Shown: in pieces, positions 17,511 through 26,373 of the stretch | How the letters are laid out: each line of letters starts with the position of its first letter | Numbering within the stretch: the stretch's first letter is position 1 | Source: Saprospiraceae bacterium | GTDB taxonomy: Bacteria > Bacteroidota > Bacteroidia > Chitinophagales > Saprospiraceae | Assembly: GCA_016714985.1 (NCBI GenBank) | Contig: JADKBS010000010.1 | Location: 1-64,000 of the forward strand | Direction of reading: 5' to 3' | DNA length: 64,000 nt | Translations under genes and position numbers: made by a program | Notes under the pieces: generated by a model | What the model saw: only the letters and a program-made list of their open reading frames with translations | Told to the model about the DNA's origin: nothing | The model's database searches: none

Positions 17511-18086
17511 AGACCCATGTAGCCGATGTGTCAATTGTTGACAAATTTGTTATGATTAGAGGAGCTTGACAAGATAGATGTTAGTGAAATTAACCATGAT
17601 TTTGAGGTTTGGACTTTAAGTGACATCCTAGGGGAAACCATTTCAGAAAACTCAGCAAAAGAGACAGCTGAAAATATAGTTAAATATAAAATTACATACA
17701 GAAATTTCGTCCCACTTAGGGATGAAACATTGTCAAATACAGCTTATGGGAGCATCAAAAAATGTGTTGAGGAAATCCTAGTTGACTGTTCAAACGAAAT
17801 TAGCAGCTATTGGAGGCAACACGATTGGAATAAATATCTTCATTTTTACGGAATTTCCAATGCGGCCCATTTTGTCAGATTTAGAGTCTACGACCCCTAT
17901 AACCCTGAAGCAACGGGCAATTATAATTTGGGAGGCAAGTCGATTCAATCGGCAAAATTTGCAGAAATGCAGCCAACAGAAATTCCATCAATTGTTGACC
18001 GACTTAAGTTAATAGTCTTTGCGGACAAAGCTGGCCAATTCGAGAAGGAGATGATTTTCTTTTGTCAGAATGGACTGCTATATTAA
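17501..18086 (+). CDS. Unknown protein, ~195 aa, one frameshift
   Basis: Starts at the ATG at 17501, overlapping the HTH gene. It reads MSLETHVADVSIVDKFVMI, then with one base removed near 17558 EELDKIDVSEINHDFEVWTL and SDILGETISENSAKETAENI, and continues without interruption to QFEKEMIFFCQNGLLY. No domain is recognised; the second half is aromatic-rich (SSYWRQHDWNKYLHFYGISN). Tight coupling to an HTH gene and to a queuosine-precursor transporter is the only hint to its role. Confidence 0.5.
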
Positions 18087-18092
18087 CAAAAA

Positions 18093-18806
18093 ATGCAAAA
18101 AACCATTCCCATGAAAGCAGAAAATAAAAACAACACTTTGTTTACTGTGATAGCCTGTTTGTTTGTTGCCTCACTTCTGATTTCAAACATTGCAGCACAA
18201 AAATTAATACCTGTTGGGCCATTTATTTTCACCGGAGGAGTTTTGTTGTTTCCAGTTACTTTTATTTTCGGTGACATACTTACTGAAGTTTGGTCATATC
18301 AAAAAAGCAGGATTATCGTTTGGACAGGCTTCGCTGCTAGTTTATTCATGACAGCTTTTCTGTTTCTAATTGTTAGTTTGCCGCCAGCACCTGGCTGGAA
18401 TTTTCAAAGTGAGTTTGCCACGGCCCTAAGTTTGGTGCCAAGGATTGTAGGTGCTTCTTTGGTAGCATATTTGTGCGGTGAATTTTTGAACAATTATGTT
18501 TTGGCAAAGTTTAAACTTCACCACAAGGGACAGAAAATGGGGCTTCGGTTTGTATTATCAACAATTGTAGGTCAATCAGCAGATACTCTTATTTTTGCTA
18601 CTATAGCCCTATACGGAGTAATTCCGAACAATATTTTACTTACTACAATGTGGTCGGGTTTTATTTTTAAGACCTGCTACGAGGTTATAGCTTTGCCTTT
18701 TTCTTTACCATTAACAAAATGGATAAAGCAAAAGTCTGGCTTCGACCTTTTAGACACAGAAACTAACTTCAATCCATTTGTTTTTAAAACAAATAATAAA
18801 AATTAG
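18093..18806 (+). CDS. Queuosine precursor transporter, YhhQ/VUT family
   Basis: 237 aa integral membrane protein of the YhhQ (DUF165) family, which imports queuosine precursors. About six hydrophobic helices are visible: LFTVIACLFVASLLISNIAA; the conserved GGVLLFPVTFIFGDILTEVW with the family's acidic and aromatic residues; FAASLFMTAFLFLIV; the RIVGASLVAYLCGEFLNNYV segment; STIVGQSADTLIFATIALYG; and a C-terminal helix. The start may be 18093 or the Met at 18111. It is the last gene of the four-gene cassette and follows the unknown gene by 6 bp. Confidence 0.8.
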   Translation: MQKTIPMKAENKNNTLFTVIACLFVASLLISNIAAQKLIPVGPFIFTGGVLLFPVTFIFGDILTEVWSYQKSRIIVWTGFAASLFMTAFLFLIVSLPPAPGWNFQSEFATALSLVPRIVGASLVAYLCGEFLNNYVLAKFKLHHKGQKMGLRFVLSTIVGQSADTLIFATIALYGVIPNNILLTTMWSGFIFKTCYEVIALPFSLPLTKWIKQKSGFDLLDTETNFNPFVFKTNNKN

Positions 18807-19535
18807 GCGCTGCACGATTAAGGCATGGAGGCGGAAATCATTAACTGACTGGCTATCAGTGGCGACTTTTTTCACAGGCAGCATTCTACCTCATTTTTGA
18901 GCGAGCTTGGGCAGAAAATTGAGGTTCTGTCGCTCGGTAAATCAGCAATCAAAGTTGTCCTAAAAACTTAATCTGTTCATTTACAGGCATTTACGTCATC
19001 AGCGCTTCCATGTTTTAGTCGCACAGTTCCAAAAATTAGGACGTTGGGTTCAGTAAAATGTCGATTCATTGCCCATGTGAATGCCTTTGTGCCTTAGCGA
19101 TTTACTTGGGTTGTTTTAGTGTAGGACGAGTATCTATTTAAGACATTTGTTTAAGAGGAACACACAAACGTGGCTCGAAGTTACCTACTGCTTCGAGACG
19201 TGTTAGCTTCAAACCCTTCGCTGAAAAATTCTGCAAGCGAAAACCCCAACGCTTCCAGCACCTTCACCAAACTCGAAAACCTAGTCGGCCCCAGGGCTTA
19301 AGTATCTTCAAATGTCCTTTCTGGTGAGAAATAACAAAAATGGTAAGGAGGAGCAACGTTTTGTTGGGTGGGCAATAACTGCCGGCGACCTGACTTCATG
19401 CGACTTTTTCAGAAACACATCATTGCACCAAATCCAACCAAATGAGGACAATTAGCACCAAAATCTACTAGCAAATTGCTGGCAAATAAAAAAAGGAGCT
19501 ACGAAACCTAATTCGTAACTCCTTGATAATCAATG
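18807..19535. other. 730-bp gap between the YhhQ gene and tRNA-Pro
   Basis: No intact gene. The minus strand at about 19200-19300 reads LGPTRFSSLVKVLEALGFSL and AEFFSEGFE for about 30 codons, which looks like the C-terminal end of an XRE regulator; upstream of it the frame is broken. The tail carries a hairpin with CTACGAAACCTAATTCGTA near 19500, probably the tRNA terminator. Confidence 0.45.
19200..19300 (-). pseudogene. Remnant of an XRE-type HTH regulator
   Basis: About 30 codons on the minus strand read LGPTRFSSLVKVLEALGFSL followed by AEFFSEGFEAN, the usual end of an XRE helix-turn-helix domain. A stop lies directly upstream in this frame and no N-terminal half is evident. It is a decayed gene at the right end of the island. 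Confidence 0.35.
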
Positions 19536-19609
19536 TCGGGGTGACAAGATTTGAACTTGCGACCACATGCCCCCCAGGCATGTACGCTACCGGGCTGCGC
19601 TACACCCCG
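19536..19609 (-). tRNA. tRNA-Pro (anticodon GGG)
   Basis: 74-nt cloverleaf on the minus strand: acceptor 5' CGGGGTG pairs with 3' CACCCCG plus discriminator A. The anticodon stem CATGC/GCATG closes a CTGGGGG loop with GGG at positions 34-36. The T arm contains GTTCAAATC. No CCA is encoded. Its 3' half is duplicated at 1539-1569, marking it as the likely insertion site of the island. Confidence 0.95.
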
Positions 19610-19610
19610 T

Positions 19611-19706
19611 TTTGAAGGATTGAAGGATTGAAGGTGTTAAGGATTGAATTTGGGCACAAGCCGCTCTTCAATCCTTCAACGATTCAATCCTTCAATCCTT
19701 TCAAAA
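19611..19706. repeat. Inverted array of the TTGAAGGA/TTCAATCC word
   Basis: GATTGAAGGATTGAAGG on the left and TTCAATCCTTCAATCC on the right face each other between the two tRNA genes, giving an imperfect stem of about 35 bp. The same word recurs at 24715-24755 and 60126-60262. Confidence 0.7.
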
Positions 19707-19708
19707 AG

Positions 19709-19783
19709 TGGGTAGTACTGGATTCGAACCAGTGACCTCTGCTCTGTCAAAGCAGCGCTCTAAACCAACTGAGCTAACCACCC
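19709..19783 (-). tRNA. tRNA-Val (anticodon GAC)
   Basis: 75-nt cloverleaf on the minus strand: GGGTGGT at the 5' end pairs with ACTACCC plus discriminator A. The anticodon stem CTGCT/AGCAG encloses TTGACAG with GAC at 34-36. The T arm GGTTCGAATCC is canonical. No CCA is encoded. It precedes tRNA-Pro by about 100 bp, so the two may be co-transcribed. Confidence 0.95.
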
Positions 19784-19789
19784 TTTTGA

Positions 19790-19857
19790 AAGGTATGGAG
19801 CTATGAGGTATGAAGGTATGTCACACCATACCTCCATACCTCATACCTCCACACCTA
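19790..19857. repeat. Inverted array of the GAGGTATG/CATACCTC word
   Basis: Units of GAGGTATG on the left face CATACCTC units on the right around TCACAC, upstream of tRNA-Val. A one-sided array of the same word follows at 19976-20027 just beyond the M28 peptidase stop. Confidence 0.7.
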
Positions 19858-19975
19858 AATCACCTTTCTTCAAAGGCGGGCGCAAAGGTAAATTTTTTTC
19901 AACATAAGTAAAGCATGTCCCCAGATTTTTTGACACAAAAAAACTTCTAAGAAGCAGCAAAATGCCCTACTCTTT

Positions 19976-20027
19976 CATACCTCCATACCTCATACCTCCA
20001 TACCTCATACCTCACACCTCACTTCCT
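19976..20027. repeat. Tandem CATACCTC array
   Basis: About six imperfect copies of CATACCTC/CATACCTCC run up to the 3' end of the M28 peptidase gene. They extend a short coding-like frame that has no other support. Confidence 0.65.
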
Positions 20028-21546
20028 CGCCTCCCGCTTTTCTTCCACCGACTTCCTTGGCAGCTTGCCGTCCATTTGGGCGGTTTGCCAGACGAAGGCG
20101 GCAGTGATGGTGGCGGCTTGTTTCATGTCATCGGGCACGAGGTGGTCGTAGTTGTCCATGTTGGAGTGGTGGGTGCGGCTCCAGTAGGCCACGTTGTCTT
20201 GGATGAACTGGAAGCCGGGAACCCCTACCCCATCGAAGCTGAGGTGGTCGGTGCCACCTGTGTTCTGGAGGGTGAGGGTGGTGGCGCCCATGTCCTTGAA
20301 CGGCTCCAGCCAGGAACGGAAACTATGGGAGACCTGGTCGTTGCCCTGGAGGTAAACGGCCCTGATTTTGCCAGTGCCGTTGTCGAGGTTGTAGTAGGCG
20401 GAGATTTTGTCGTAGTCCCTGCCTTTTTGCAGGTTGCCGTCGTCGTCGTAGTGGCCGACGAATTCCTTGGCGTAGGCCCGTGAGCCGAGCAGGCCCTGCT
20501 CCTCACCCGTCCAAAGGGCGATGCGGAGGGTACGGCGGGGCTTCACGCCGGTTTCTTTTATCGTTTCCATCAAAATGCGGGCAGCTTCGAGCATCATGGC
20601 GCTGCCGGCGGCATTGTCGGTGGCACCCGGTGGCGGCCTGCCAGGAGTCGAAGTGGGCGCCGAACATCACGATTTCATCCTTTAGGTCGGTGCCGGGTAT
20701 CTCTGCGATGATGTTGTGCTCCATGCCGTCCTTGTTGGTGTACTCGGCCTGTAGCTCCATGCTGAGGGTGACGGGGATGCCCTGCGCCAGCAGCCGGAAA
20801 AGGCGATTGTAGTGTTCCACGCTCATGGTCACTTGCGGCAGCACCTCGGCGCCTTCGTCCCGGGCGCTGCCCGATTTGGCGCTGGCACCGGACACGAACA
20901 CCGTGCCGAGGTCGCCCTTGAAGCTGCGGTCAATGGTGGCAAGGGGTTTTTCCTCGTAGAGGAGCGCCCTGAGTTTTTTGATGAATTCGCCGCCGCTATC
21001 CGGGAAGTTGCGGTTGCCCCGCCGGCCCCGGTTCTCGGGCTTGGCAGCGTTGGCCATTTCGAGGAGTTCCTCTGGGGTGAGGCGCTTGGCGAGGGGGTCT
21101 TCCCATTCTTTCAGCACCCGCAGCGTGTCTATGAGCACGAACTTACCTTTGAGCTTCCCCTTGTATTTGTCAAGGTCTTCTTCAGTGTTGGCGTCCAAAT
21201 AGACGACTTCACCTTTCACCAGCCCCTTCGTGGAAGGCGACCATGCCTTAGGGTAGGCGATGATGGGCCAATAGTTAGGCGTATGGGCGTGCATTTCGAA
21301 GTGCTTCAGCTCCCAGCCACGGCCGAAGGGTCCCCATTCGTCGAGTTGGACGTTCTGGTAACCCCAGTCCTTGAGTTGTTTCACGGCCCAATCCGTTGCC
21401 TTGTCGAGCATGGGGGAGCCGGTCATGCGGGGGCCGAGCACATCGGTTATCATGGCGGCGGTCTCCATCACCCTGCTTTTTTCAAGGCCGTGCTTTTTGA
21501 TGATGGACACGATGGAGTCGTTGGAAATGGGCCAAGCTGCGAACAA
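20019..21546 (-). CDS. Secreted M28 family metallopeptidase, one frameshift
   Basis: Zinc-dependent exopeptidase of family M28 with a PA-type insert. The N-terminal part has SRVMETAAMITDVLGPRMTG and the insert KGKLKGKFVLIDTLRVLKEW. The catalytic block is split by one extra base at C3 20626-20628; without it the frame reads FGAHFDSWQAATGATDNAAG, the first zinc ligands of the family. LRIALWTGEEQGLLGSRAYA with the Glu-Glu pair and HHSNMDNYDHL with the last His follow. The hydrophobic KAQICLLFAAW at the N terminus is a signal-peptide core, but no good start codon is in frame, so the 5' end is uncertain. Confidence 0.85.
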
Positions 21547-21637
21547 AAGGCAAATTTGTGCTTTTCGTGAAAAGGCAACAACAATAGTGGGAGGAAAAAA
21601 GATCTTCCTCCATTTTCCGTTTTGGGGTTTTTTTGAT

Positions 21638-21677
21638 AAAAAAGACCAATAGGGAGGTTATCCGCCATTGGTCTTTT
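21638..21677. terminator. Hairpin between M28 and the upstream lipoprotein gene
   Basis: AAAGACCAAT (21641-21650) pairs with ATTGGTCTTT (21667-21676), with A and T runs on the two sides. It lies just downstream of the lipoprotein stop on the minus strand and upstream of the peptidase. Confidence 0.75.
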
Positions 21678-21690
21678 ATTGAGATGAATA

Positions 21691-22692
21691 TCAAAAATTC
21701 AAATTCCTGGTCAGGTAGCCAGCCTTAAGCGAGTCACGGCTCTTATCGGTGAGGATAAATCCCAGTTTCTTGAACTTGGTGATGGAACCGAATATACCTT
21801 TTCCTTCACTCATGTTGGAATAGGTGGGGATGTCCTGAGAGGCAGTGATACCGGTGTTTGCAAGGCTGGCGTTGATGTAGTTTTTTACGTATTCATCGCC
21901 TCCGATAATCTCGATGTCTATACCGGTGAACACCCTTTTCAAAGTGGCATTTTCGGGGATATTGTTGGCTAGGTGACGATAGAATTCCAAGCCTGGTTTT
22001 TTCTGGCTAAAATTACTGGCACTACTCTCCCTGCGCAAGCCTTGAACCCAAGGCCATTTGACGACTTTTGCTGATTGATCAGCGGGGTTGGATGCAGGGT
22101 ACTCTACATAATTGAAGTAAAGGTTCACGTCAAAAATGGCGGCTGAGTCGGGTGCCTGCCAAGCAACTTCCGTAAAAATGAACTCACTGCTCTCGAAATT
22201 GATGCTTGCTCCACCCGGTCTGGAAAGGGCCATCTTGCCAAGGATAACAACCTTTGAAGTGACCTCAGGCAGGCCGTTGCCACGGTCAATTCGGATTTGG
22301 ATTTGCTCACCAGGCTTAAGGTTTATGGCAGAAGAGTCAATCCTGAACAACCAATTGGGGTCGGTGGCAAAATCGCCCTCCTCACGTGGAAAACCCCATT
22401 TGTTGCCATCCACCCGCTGCAAAGTGAACATTTGGCCGTTGCTGACCCGCTCAAGCGTGACCGTAGCATTTTGGTAGTAGCTCGAATCGGCAATCTTGGC
22501 AATTTCAGAGGCATCCTCGCCATCGGTCAAGAAAGCTTTTTCAACTCGAATATAAAGGGCAGTGTCGTTGATGTCTATGAGACCGTAGGTGATGGGGATG
22601 TCCTTCCAGTCTGCGTTGATCTCAAAATCGTTCGAGCAGGAAAACTGAAGCGCCACCAAGTACAAGGCGGCCAGAAACATGAGTTTTTTCAT
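21691..22692 (-). CDS. Lipoprotein of unknown function, 333 aa
   Basis: Starts MKKLMFLAALYLVALQFSCS, a lipobox signal peptide with Cys19. The mature part begins NDFEINADWKDIPITYGLID and is beta-rich; it resembles the extracellular lipoproteins common in Saprospiraceae, with an Ig-like N-terminal stretch (TALYIRVEKAFLTDGEDASE). I chose the ATG at 22692; the longer frame upstream is a run of AATGATGAATGAT repeat. No enzymatic motif is visible. Confidence 0.65.
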   Translation of the reverse strand: MKKLMFLAALYLVALQFSCSNDFEINADWKDIPITYGLIDINDTALYIRVEKAFLTDGEDASEIAKIADSSYYQNATVTLERVSNGQMFTLQRVDGNKWGFPREEGDFATDPNWLFRIDSSAINLKPGEQIQIRIDRGNGLPEVTSKVVILGKMALSRPGGASINFESSEFIFTEVAWQAPDSAAIFDVNLYFNYVEYPASNPADQSAKVVKWPWVQGLRRESSASNFSQKKPGLEFYRHLANNIPENATLKRVFTGIDIEIIGGDEYVKNYINASLANTGITASQDIPTYSNMSEGKGIFGSITKFKKLGFILTDKSRDSLKAGYLTRNLNF

Positions 22693-22890
22693 TACAGGAG
22701 AAATATTTCGTGAATGATGAATGATAAATGATGAACGATGAATATGCAAGGCATTGATTTACAAGCATTTGCAAACCCAACCGGTCTAACTAATTTATTC
22801 AACTTCACTTAGGGCGCAAAGGTAGGTTTTTTGGAGGAACTGCCAATTCAACCTTAGCGGCAAGTCATGGGGATTGCATAAAAACTAGTC

Positions 22891-24150
22891 TCATCGGGTC
22901 AAAGTAATTTCTCCACCAAAAACCACTGACCTGCCGCATGAAAATTCCACCACTGCGGTCCAAGTATAAACCCCTATTTCACATGGTTTTCCCTTCAAAG
23001 TTCCATCCCAACCATACTGCGGTCCAGTACCAGAAGGCAAATCAATTCCCTCATAGCAAAGGCTCCCCCATCGGTCAAAGATTTTGAAAGTAGCAACGGT
23101 AAAGTCCCCGTCCTCCCCCAATGCCCCGAAATAATCATTTATGCCATCGCCATTGGGCGAAAAAGCAGTTGGGAAATAGGGTAAGCTTGATTTTTGAAGC
23201 CTAAGGTGGACAATACTGTCGCAGCCATTTGTAGTTTGAAGGGTTAATTTATAGGTGCCTTGTTCGCCCATTCCATTGAATAATTCATTGTTGCAAAGTG
23301 TAATCGAAACAGTAGTGTCTTTCACAGGATGCACTGTCAAATCCAGTAAATGCATGGTTTCACACGCCTCATCAATAAGGTTCGAATATGAAATAAACTG
23401 CCCTGATTGCAAATGTCCGTCCAACACTTCCCCTTCACAAATGCTCGCAGATTGAACCGTTGTTCCGCACAAGGCCAAGGCATCTTCGGCCGATAGCACC
23501 CTTTGAAAAATCCGTAAATTGTCCAATTGGCCAGCAAGTGACTGATTGTCAGCAAAACAGCCAGCAGGACAACCTTGGTCTTGACCCAACAACAAAACAT
23601 CCAACGAAACGGGATTTGGCCCAATTGGAGAGGAGACACCTGTGCTAATGCCATCCATATAAATGCTGCCCAAACCTCCATTGCGAACAAAAACAAGGCA
23701 GTACCATGTCTCTTCTTGAAGTTCGAAAGGGAGCGGCAGATCCGTGCCTATTCCATCGAAAGTAAGATGGATGATATTTGCCAACTTCCGATACCCCAGT
23801 ACAAAGGCGTTGTTGTCGCTGTAACCGTTGATGATTACATTAATAGGGGCATCACCTGTCGTCTGAAAATGGTCAAAACGAACCCTGCACGAAACGCTGA
23901 AATTTTGTGCGCCTTGAAGTATATGTGTTGGCAAGAGCACCGCACTGGTATTACCAATAATTTCCAATCTATCCGTCACAACAGCATTGCCTAATGCGAA
24001 TCCATCAAAACCATTGCCACTTTGGTCATGGAGATTTCCTTGAAAATCATAAAAGGCAACAAGTAAGCTATCACACGAGGATTGAGCCGATACGACGAAC
24101 ATCGAGCATAAAGAGAACAAGCAAATAAAAAGGTTAGGAGCGACTTTCAT
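22891..24150 (-). CDS. Secreted LamG-domain protein with T9SS type B sorting domain
   Basis: 419 aa. Signal peptide (NLFICLFSLCSMFVVSAQSS), then a concanavalin-like LamG domain of about 200 residues (YDFQGNLHDQSGNGFDGFAL; VSCRVRFDHFQTTGDAPINV; LDNLRIFQRVLSAEDALALC), a Cys-containing linker, and a C-terminal type B sorting domain (PYFPTAFSPNGDGINDYFG, FKIFDRWGSLCYEG). It should be exported by the type IX system to the cell surface. The domain architecture suggests carbohydrate or adhesive binding. Confidence 0.8.
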   Translation of the reverse strand: MKVAPNLFICLFSLCSMFVVSAQSSCDSLLVAFYDFQGNLHDQSGNGFDGFALGNAVVTDRLEIIGNTSAVLLPTHILQGAQNFSVSCRVRFDHFQTTGDAPINVIINGYSDNNAFVLGYRKLANIIHLTFDGIGTDLPLPFELQEETWYCLVFVRNGGLGSIYMDGISTGVSSPIGPNPVSLDVLLLGQDQGCPAGCFADNQSLAGQLDNLRIFQRVLSAEDALALCGTTVQSASICEGEVLDGHLQSGQFISYSNLIDEACETMHLLDLTVHPVKDTTVSITLCNNELFNGMGEQGTYKLTLQTTNGCDSIVHLRLQKSSLPYFPTAFSPNGDGINDYFGALGEDGDFTVATFKIFDRWGSLCYEGIDLPSGTGPQYGWDGTLKGKPCEIGVYTWTAVVEFSCGRSVVFGGEITLTR

Positions 24151-24238
24151 TTTAGCGTATCAAGTATAGCTTTTTATCCAATTACCTTAACAGAAGCCTC
24201 CAAAGGTACTAATATTGCAGTCTTCAAAAACTTATCCA

Positions 24239-26233
24239 ATGAGAGTACAACCGTTTATCCTTTTTTGCTTCGCAATAATTGCCCTTTTCGGCCCGCAAAC
24301 CACCATTGCGCAGCAGCCCAACATCTACGACAACAACCCAGAGCAGCGCCTGCCCATCGGCATGGAGAAGTCCAAGCACCGCCACCTCCCCGCCACGGGC
24401 GGCAAGGTGGACAAGGTGCGGGTAGAGCCTCCGTTCTGGTTCACGGGCATGGTCAACCCCAGCCTGGAGGTGCTCATTTATGACCAAAACATCAAGGAAT
24501 ACGAGGTGAGCCTGGCGAACAACCAAGGCATTGCCCTCAAGCAGGTGCATAAGGTGCAAAACCCCAACTACCTCTTTGTAGAATTGGAAATCGGCCCTGG
24601 CGCCAAGCCCGGCCAATTCAATATCGTGCTCACAAAAGGCAAGGACAAGAAGACCTACCCGTATGAGTTGCGGGCGAAAGTCGGCAGTCCTCAGTCGGCA
24701 GTCGGCAGTCGGCCCCCTTCAATCCTTCAATCCTCCAATCCTTCAATCCTTAATTCATCCGACCTCATCTACCTCATCATGCCCGACCGTTTCTCGAACG
24801 GCGACCCCAGCAACGACAGCTACCCGGACATGACGCAGGTGGGCACCAACCGCCAGAAGATGTACTTCCGCCACGGCGGCGACCTGCAAGGCGTCCTCAA
24901 CCACCTCGACTACCTGAACGAACTCGGCGTGACGGCCCTCTGGTTGAACCCGGTCATGGAGAACAACCAGCCTTACGAGAGCTACCACGGCTACGCTGTC
25001 ACCGATTTTTACAATATTGACAAGCGTTTTGGCTCCAATGAATTGTACAACAAACTGGTCGGCGATTGCCACGCAAGGGGCATCAAGGTGGTCATGGACA
25101 TCATCTTCAACCACTGCGGCGACCAGCACTGGTTCATCAAGGACCTGCCCGACGAGGATTGGGTTCACCAATGGCCGGAACTGACCAAGCCCGTCTATCG
25201 GGGCACCATCAACCACGACCCCTATCAGGCCGACTGGGACAAGGAACGGGTGAGCAACGGGTGGTTCGACAACCACATGCCCGACCTCAACCAGCAGCAC
25301 CCCCGCCTTGCCAACTACTTGATTCAGAACATTTTATGGTGGACGGCCTATTCTGGCCAGGATGCCTATCGCATTGATACCTATTATTATCCCGACCAGA
25401 AATTCACCGCCGTTTGGGCCGAGCGCATGAAGGAGGAGTTCCCCAATGTGCTGCTCTTCGGAGAGGTTTGGGTGGAAAACGTTTCGACGCTTGCCTATTA
25501 CACTGCCGACAATGGCCTGAGCAAAGGGTTCAACTATCATCTGCCTTCGGCAAAAGACTTCCCCGTGATGTTCGCCCTCATGGATGCGCTCACGCAAAAA
25601 AACGAGTGGCTGAGCGGGGCAGTACGCCTGTACATGACCCTGTCACAAGATTTCCTCTACGAAGTCCCGAACCGCAACGTGCTCTTCCTCGACAACCACG
25701 ACCTTAGCCGCTTCTACTCCTCCATGAACGAGGACTTGGACAAGCTGAAGGCAGGCTATAGTTTTATGATGACCACCCGTGGCATACCTTCAATTTACTA
25801 TGGTACCGAGATTCTGCTCACGGGCTATACCAATCCCGACGGCAAGGTGCGACAGGACTTCCCTGGTGGCTGGCCCGGCGACCCCGTGAACAAGTTCACG
25901 GCTGCTGGTCGGACGGACAAGGAGAACGATGCCTTCAATTATTTTAAGAAATTGTCGAACTACCGGAAGGCAAATCCCGTATTGCACACGGGCAAGTTGA
26001 CGCATTTCGTGCCAGAGGACGGCGTGTACGTCTATTTCCGCCACAACGCCGACAAGACGGTGATGTGCATCATGAACTGCAACGACGGCTCCAAGACCAT
26101 CGCCACGAAACGCTTTACCGAGCGGATGTTGGGCTTCACCAAAGCCAAGAACGTGATGACGGACCAGGTGCTAAGCAGTTTGGACAACATCACCGTTGGG
26201 CGTTACACGACCTTGGTGCTGGAGTTGCAGTAA
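24239..26233 (+). CDS. GH13 alpha-amylase/cyclomaltodextrinase with repeat-derived insert
   Basis: 664 aa with a signal peptide (MRVQPFILFCFAIIALFGPQ). It has a cyclomaltodextrinase-type N-terminal beta domain (VEPPFWFTGMVNPSLEVLIY), a GH13 barrel and a C-terminal beta domain (FVPEDGVYVYFRHN). Catalytic motifs: VVMDIIFNHCG, AYRIDTYYYP with the nucleophile Asp near 379, LLFGEVWVEN with the acid/base Glu near 407, and LFLDNHDLSR with the third Asp. It should degrade maltodextrins in the periplasm or on the surface. Residues about 149-174 (SPQSAVGSRPPSILQSSNPS) are encoded by intergenic-type short repeats inserted in frame between the N-terminal domain and the barrel. Confidence 0.9.
   Translation: MRVQPFILFCFAIIALFGPQTTIAQQPNIYDNNPEQRLPIGMEKSKHRHLPATGGKVDKVRVEPPFWFTGMVNPSLEVLIYDQNIKEYEVSLANNQGIALKQVHKVQNPNYLFVELEIGPGAKPGQFNIVLTKGKDKKTYPYELRAKVGSPQSAVGSRPPSILQSSNPSILNSSDLIYLIMPDRFSNGDPSNDSYPDMTQVGTNRQKMYFRHGGDLQGVLNHLDYLNELGVTALWLNPVMENNQPYESYHGYAVTDFYNIDKRFGSNELYNKLVGDCHARGIKVVMDIIFNHCGDQHWFIKDLPDEDWVHQWPELTKPVYRGTINHDPYQADWDKERVSNGWFDNHMPDLNQQHPRLANYLIQNILWWTAYSGQDAYRIDTYYYPDQKFTAVWAERMKEEFPNVLLFGEVWVENVSTLAYYTADNGLSKGFNYHLPSAKDFPVMFALMDALTQKNEWLSGAVRLYMTLSQDFLYEVPNRNVLFLDNHDLSRFYSSMNEDLDKLKAGYSFMMTTRGIPSIYYGTEILLTGYTNPDGKVRQDFPGGWPGDPVNKFTAAGRTDKENDAFNYFKKLSNYRKANPVLHTGKLTHFVPEDGVYVYFRHNADKTVMCIMNCNDGSKTIATKRFTERMLGFTKAKNVMTDQVLSSLDNITVGRYTTLVLELQ
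24676..24758 (+). repeat. Intergenic-type tandem repeats inside the GH13 coding frame
   Basis: CAGTCGG units followed by TTCAATCC units, the same words found in non-coding gaps elsewhere in the window. They lie exactly at a domain junction and keep the frame. Confidence 0.75.
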
Positions 26234-26235
26234 TT

Positions 26236-26287
26236 GCTGGATGCTGGATGCTGGATATTGGATGCTGGATTTTGGATATTGGATGCT
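26236..26287 (+). repeat. GATGCTGGAT/GGATATTG word array
   Basis: Tandem imperfect units of GGATGCTGGAT and GGATATTGGAT between the amylase and the next lipoprotein gene. The same word appears at 61303-61425. Confidence 0.65.
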
Positions 26288-26373
26288 GGTTTCTGTTGTG
26301 TGGTGAGAGGTTTTCATCAAAACGTTGCAGATTCACCATTCATCATTCACCAAAACACTTATTTCATTTTACC

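Noticed and set aside
1570..19535. An integrase or conjugation gene for the island
   Set aside because: No tyrosine or serine recombinase, relaxase or coupling-protein motifs appear in any frame I checked; the island seems to lack its own mobility genes.
19611..19860. Repeated short words as a CRISPR array
   Set aside because: Units are 7-9 nt without unique spacers of constant length and occur as inverted pairs; no cas gene is present apart from the mCpol homologue, which belongs to Panoptes.
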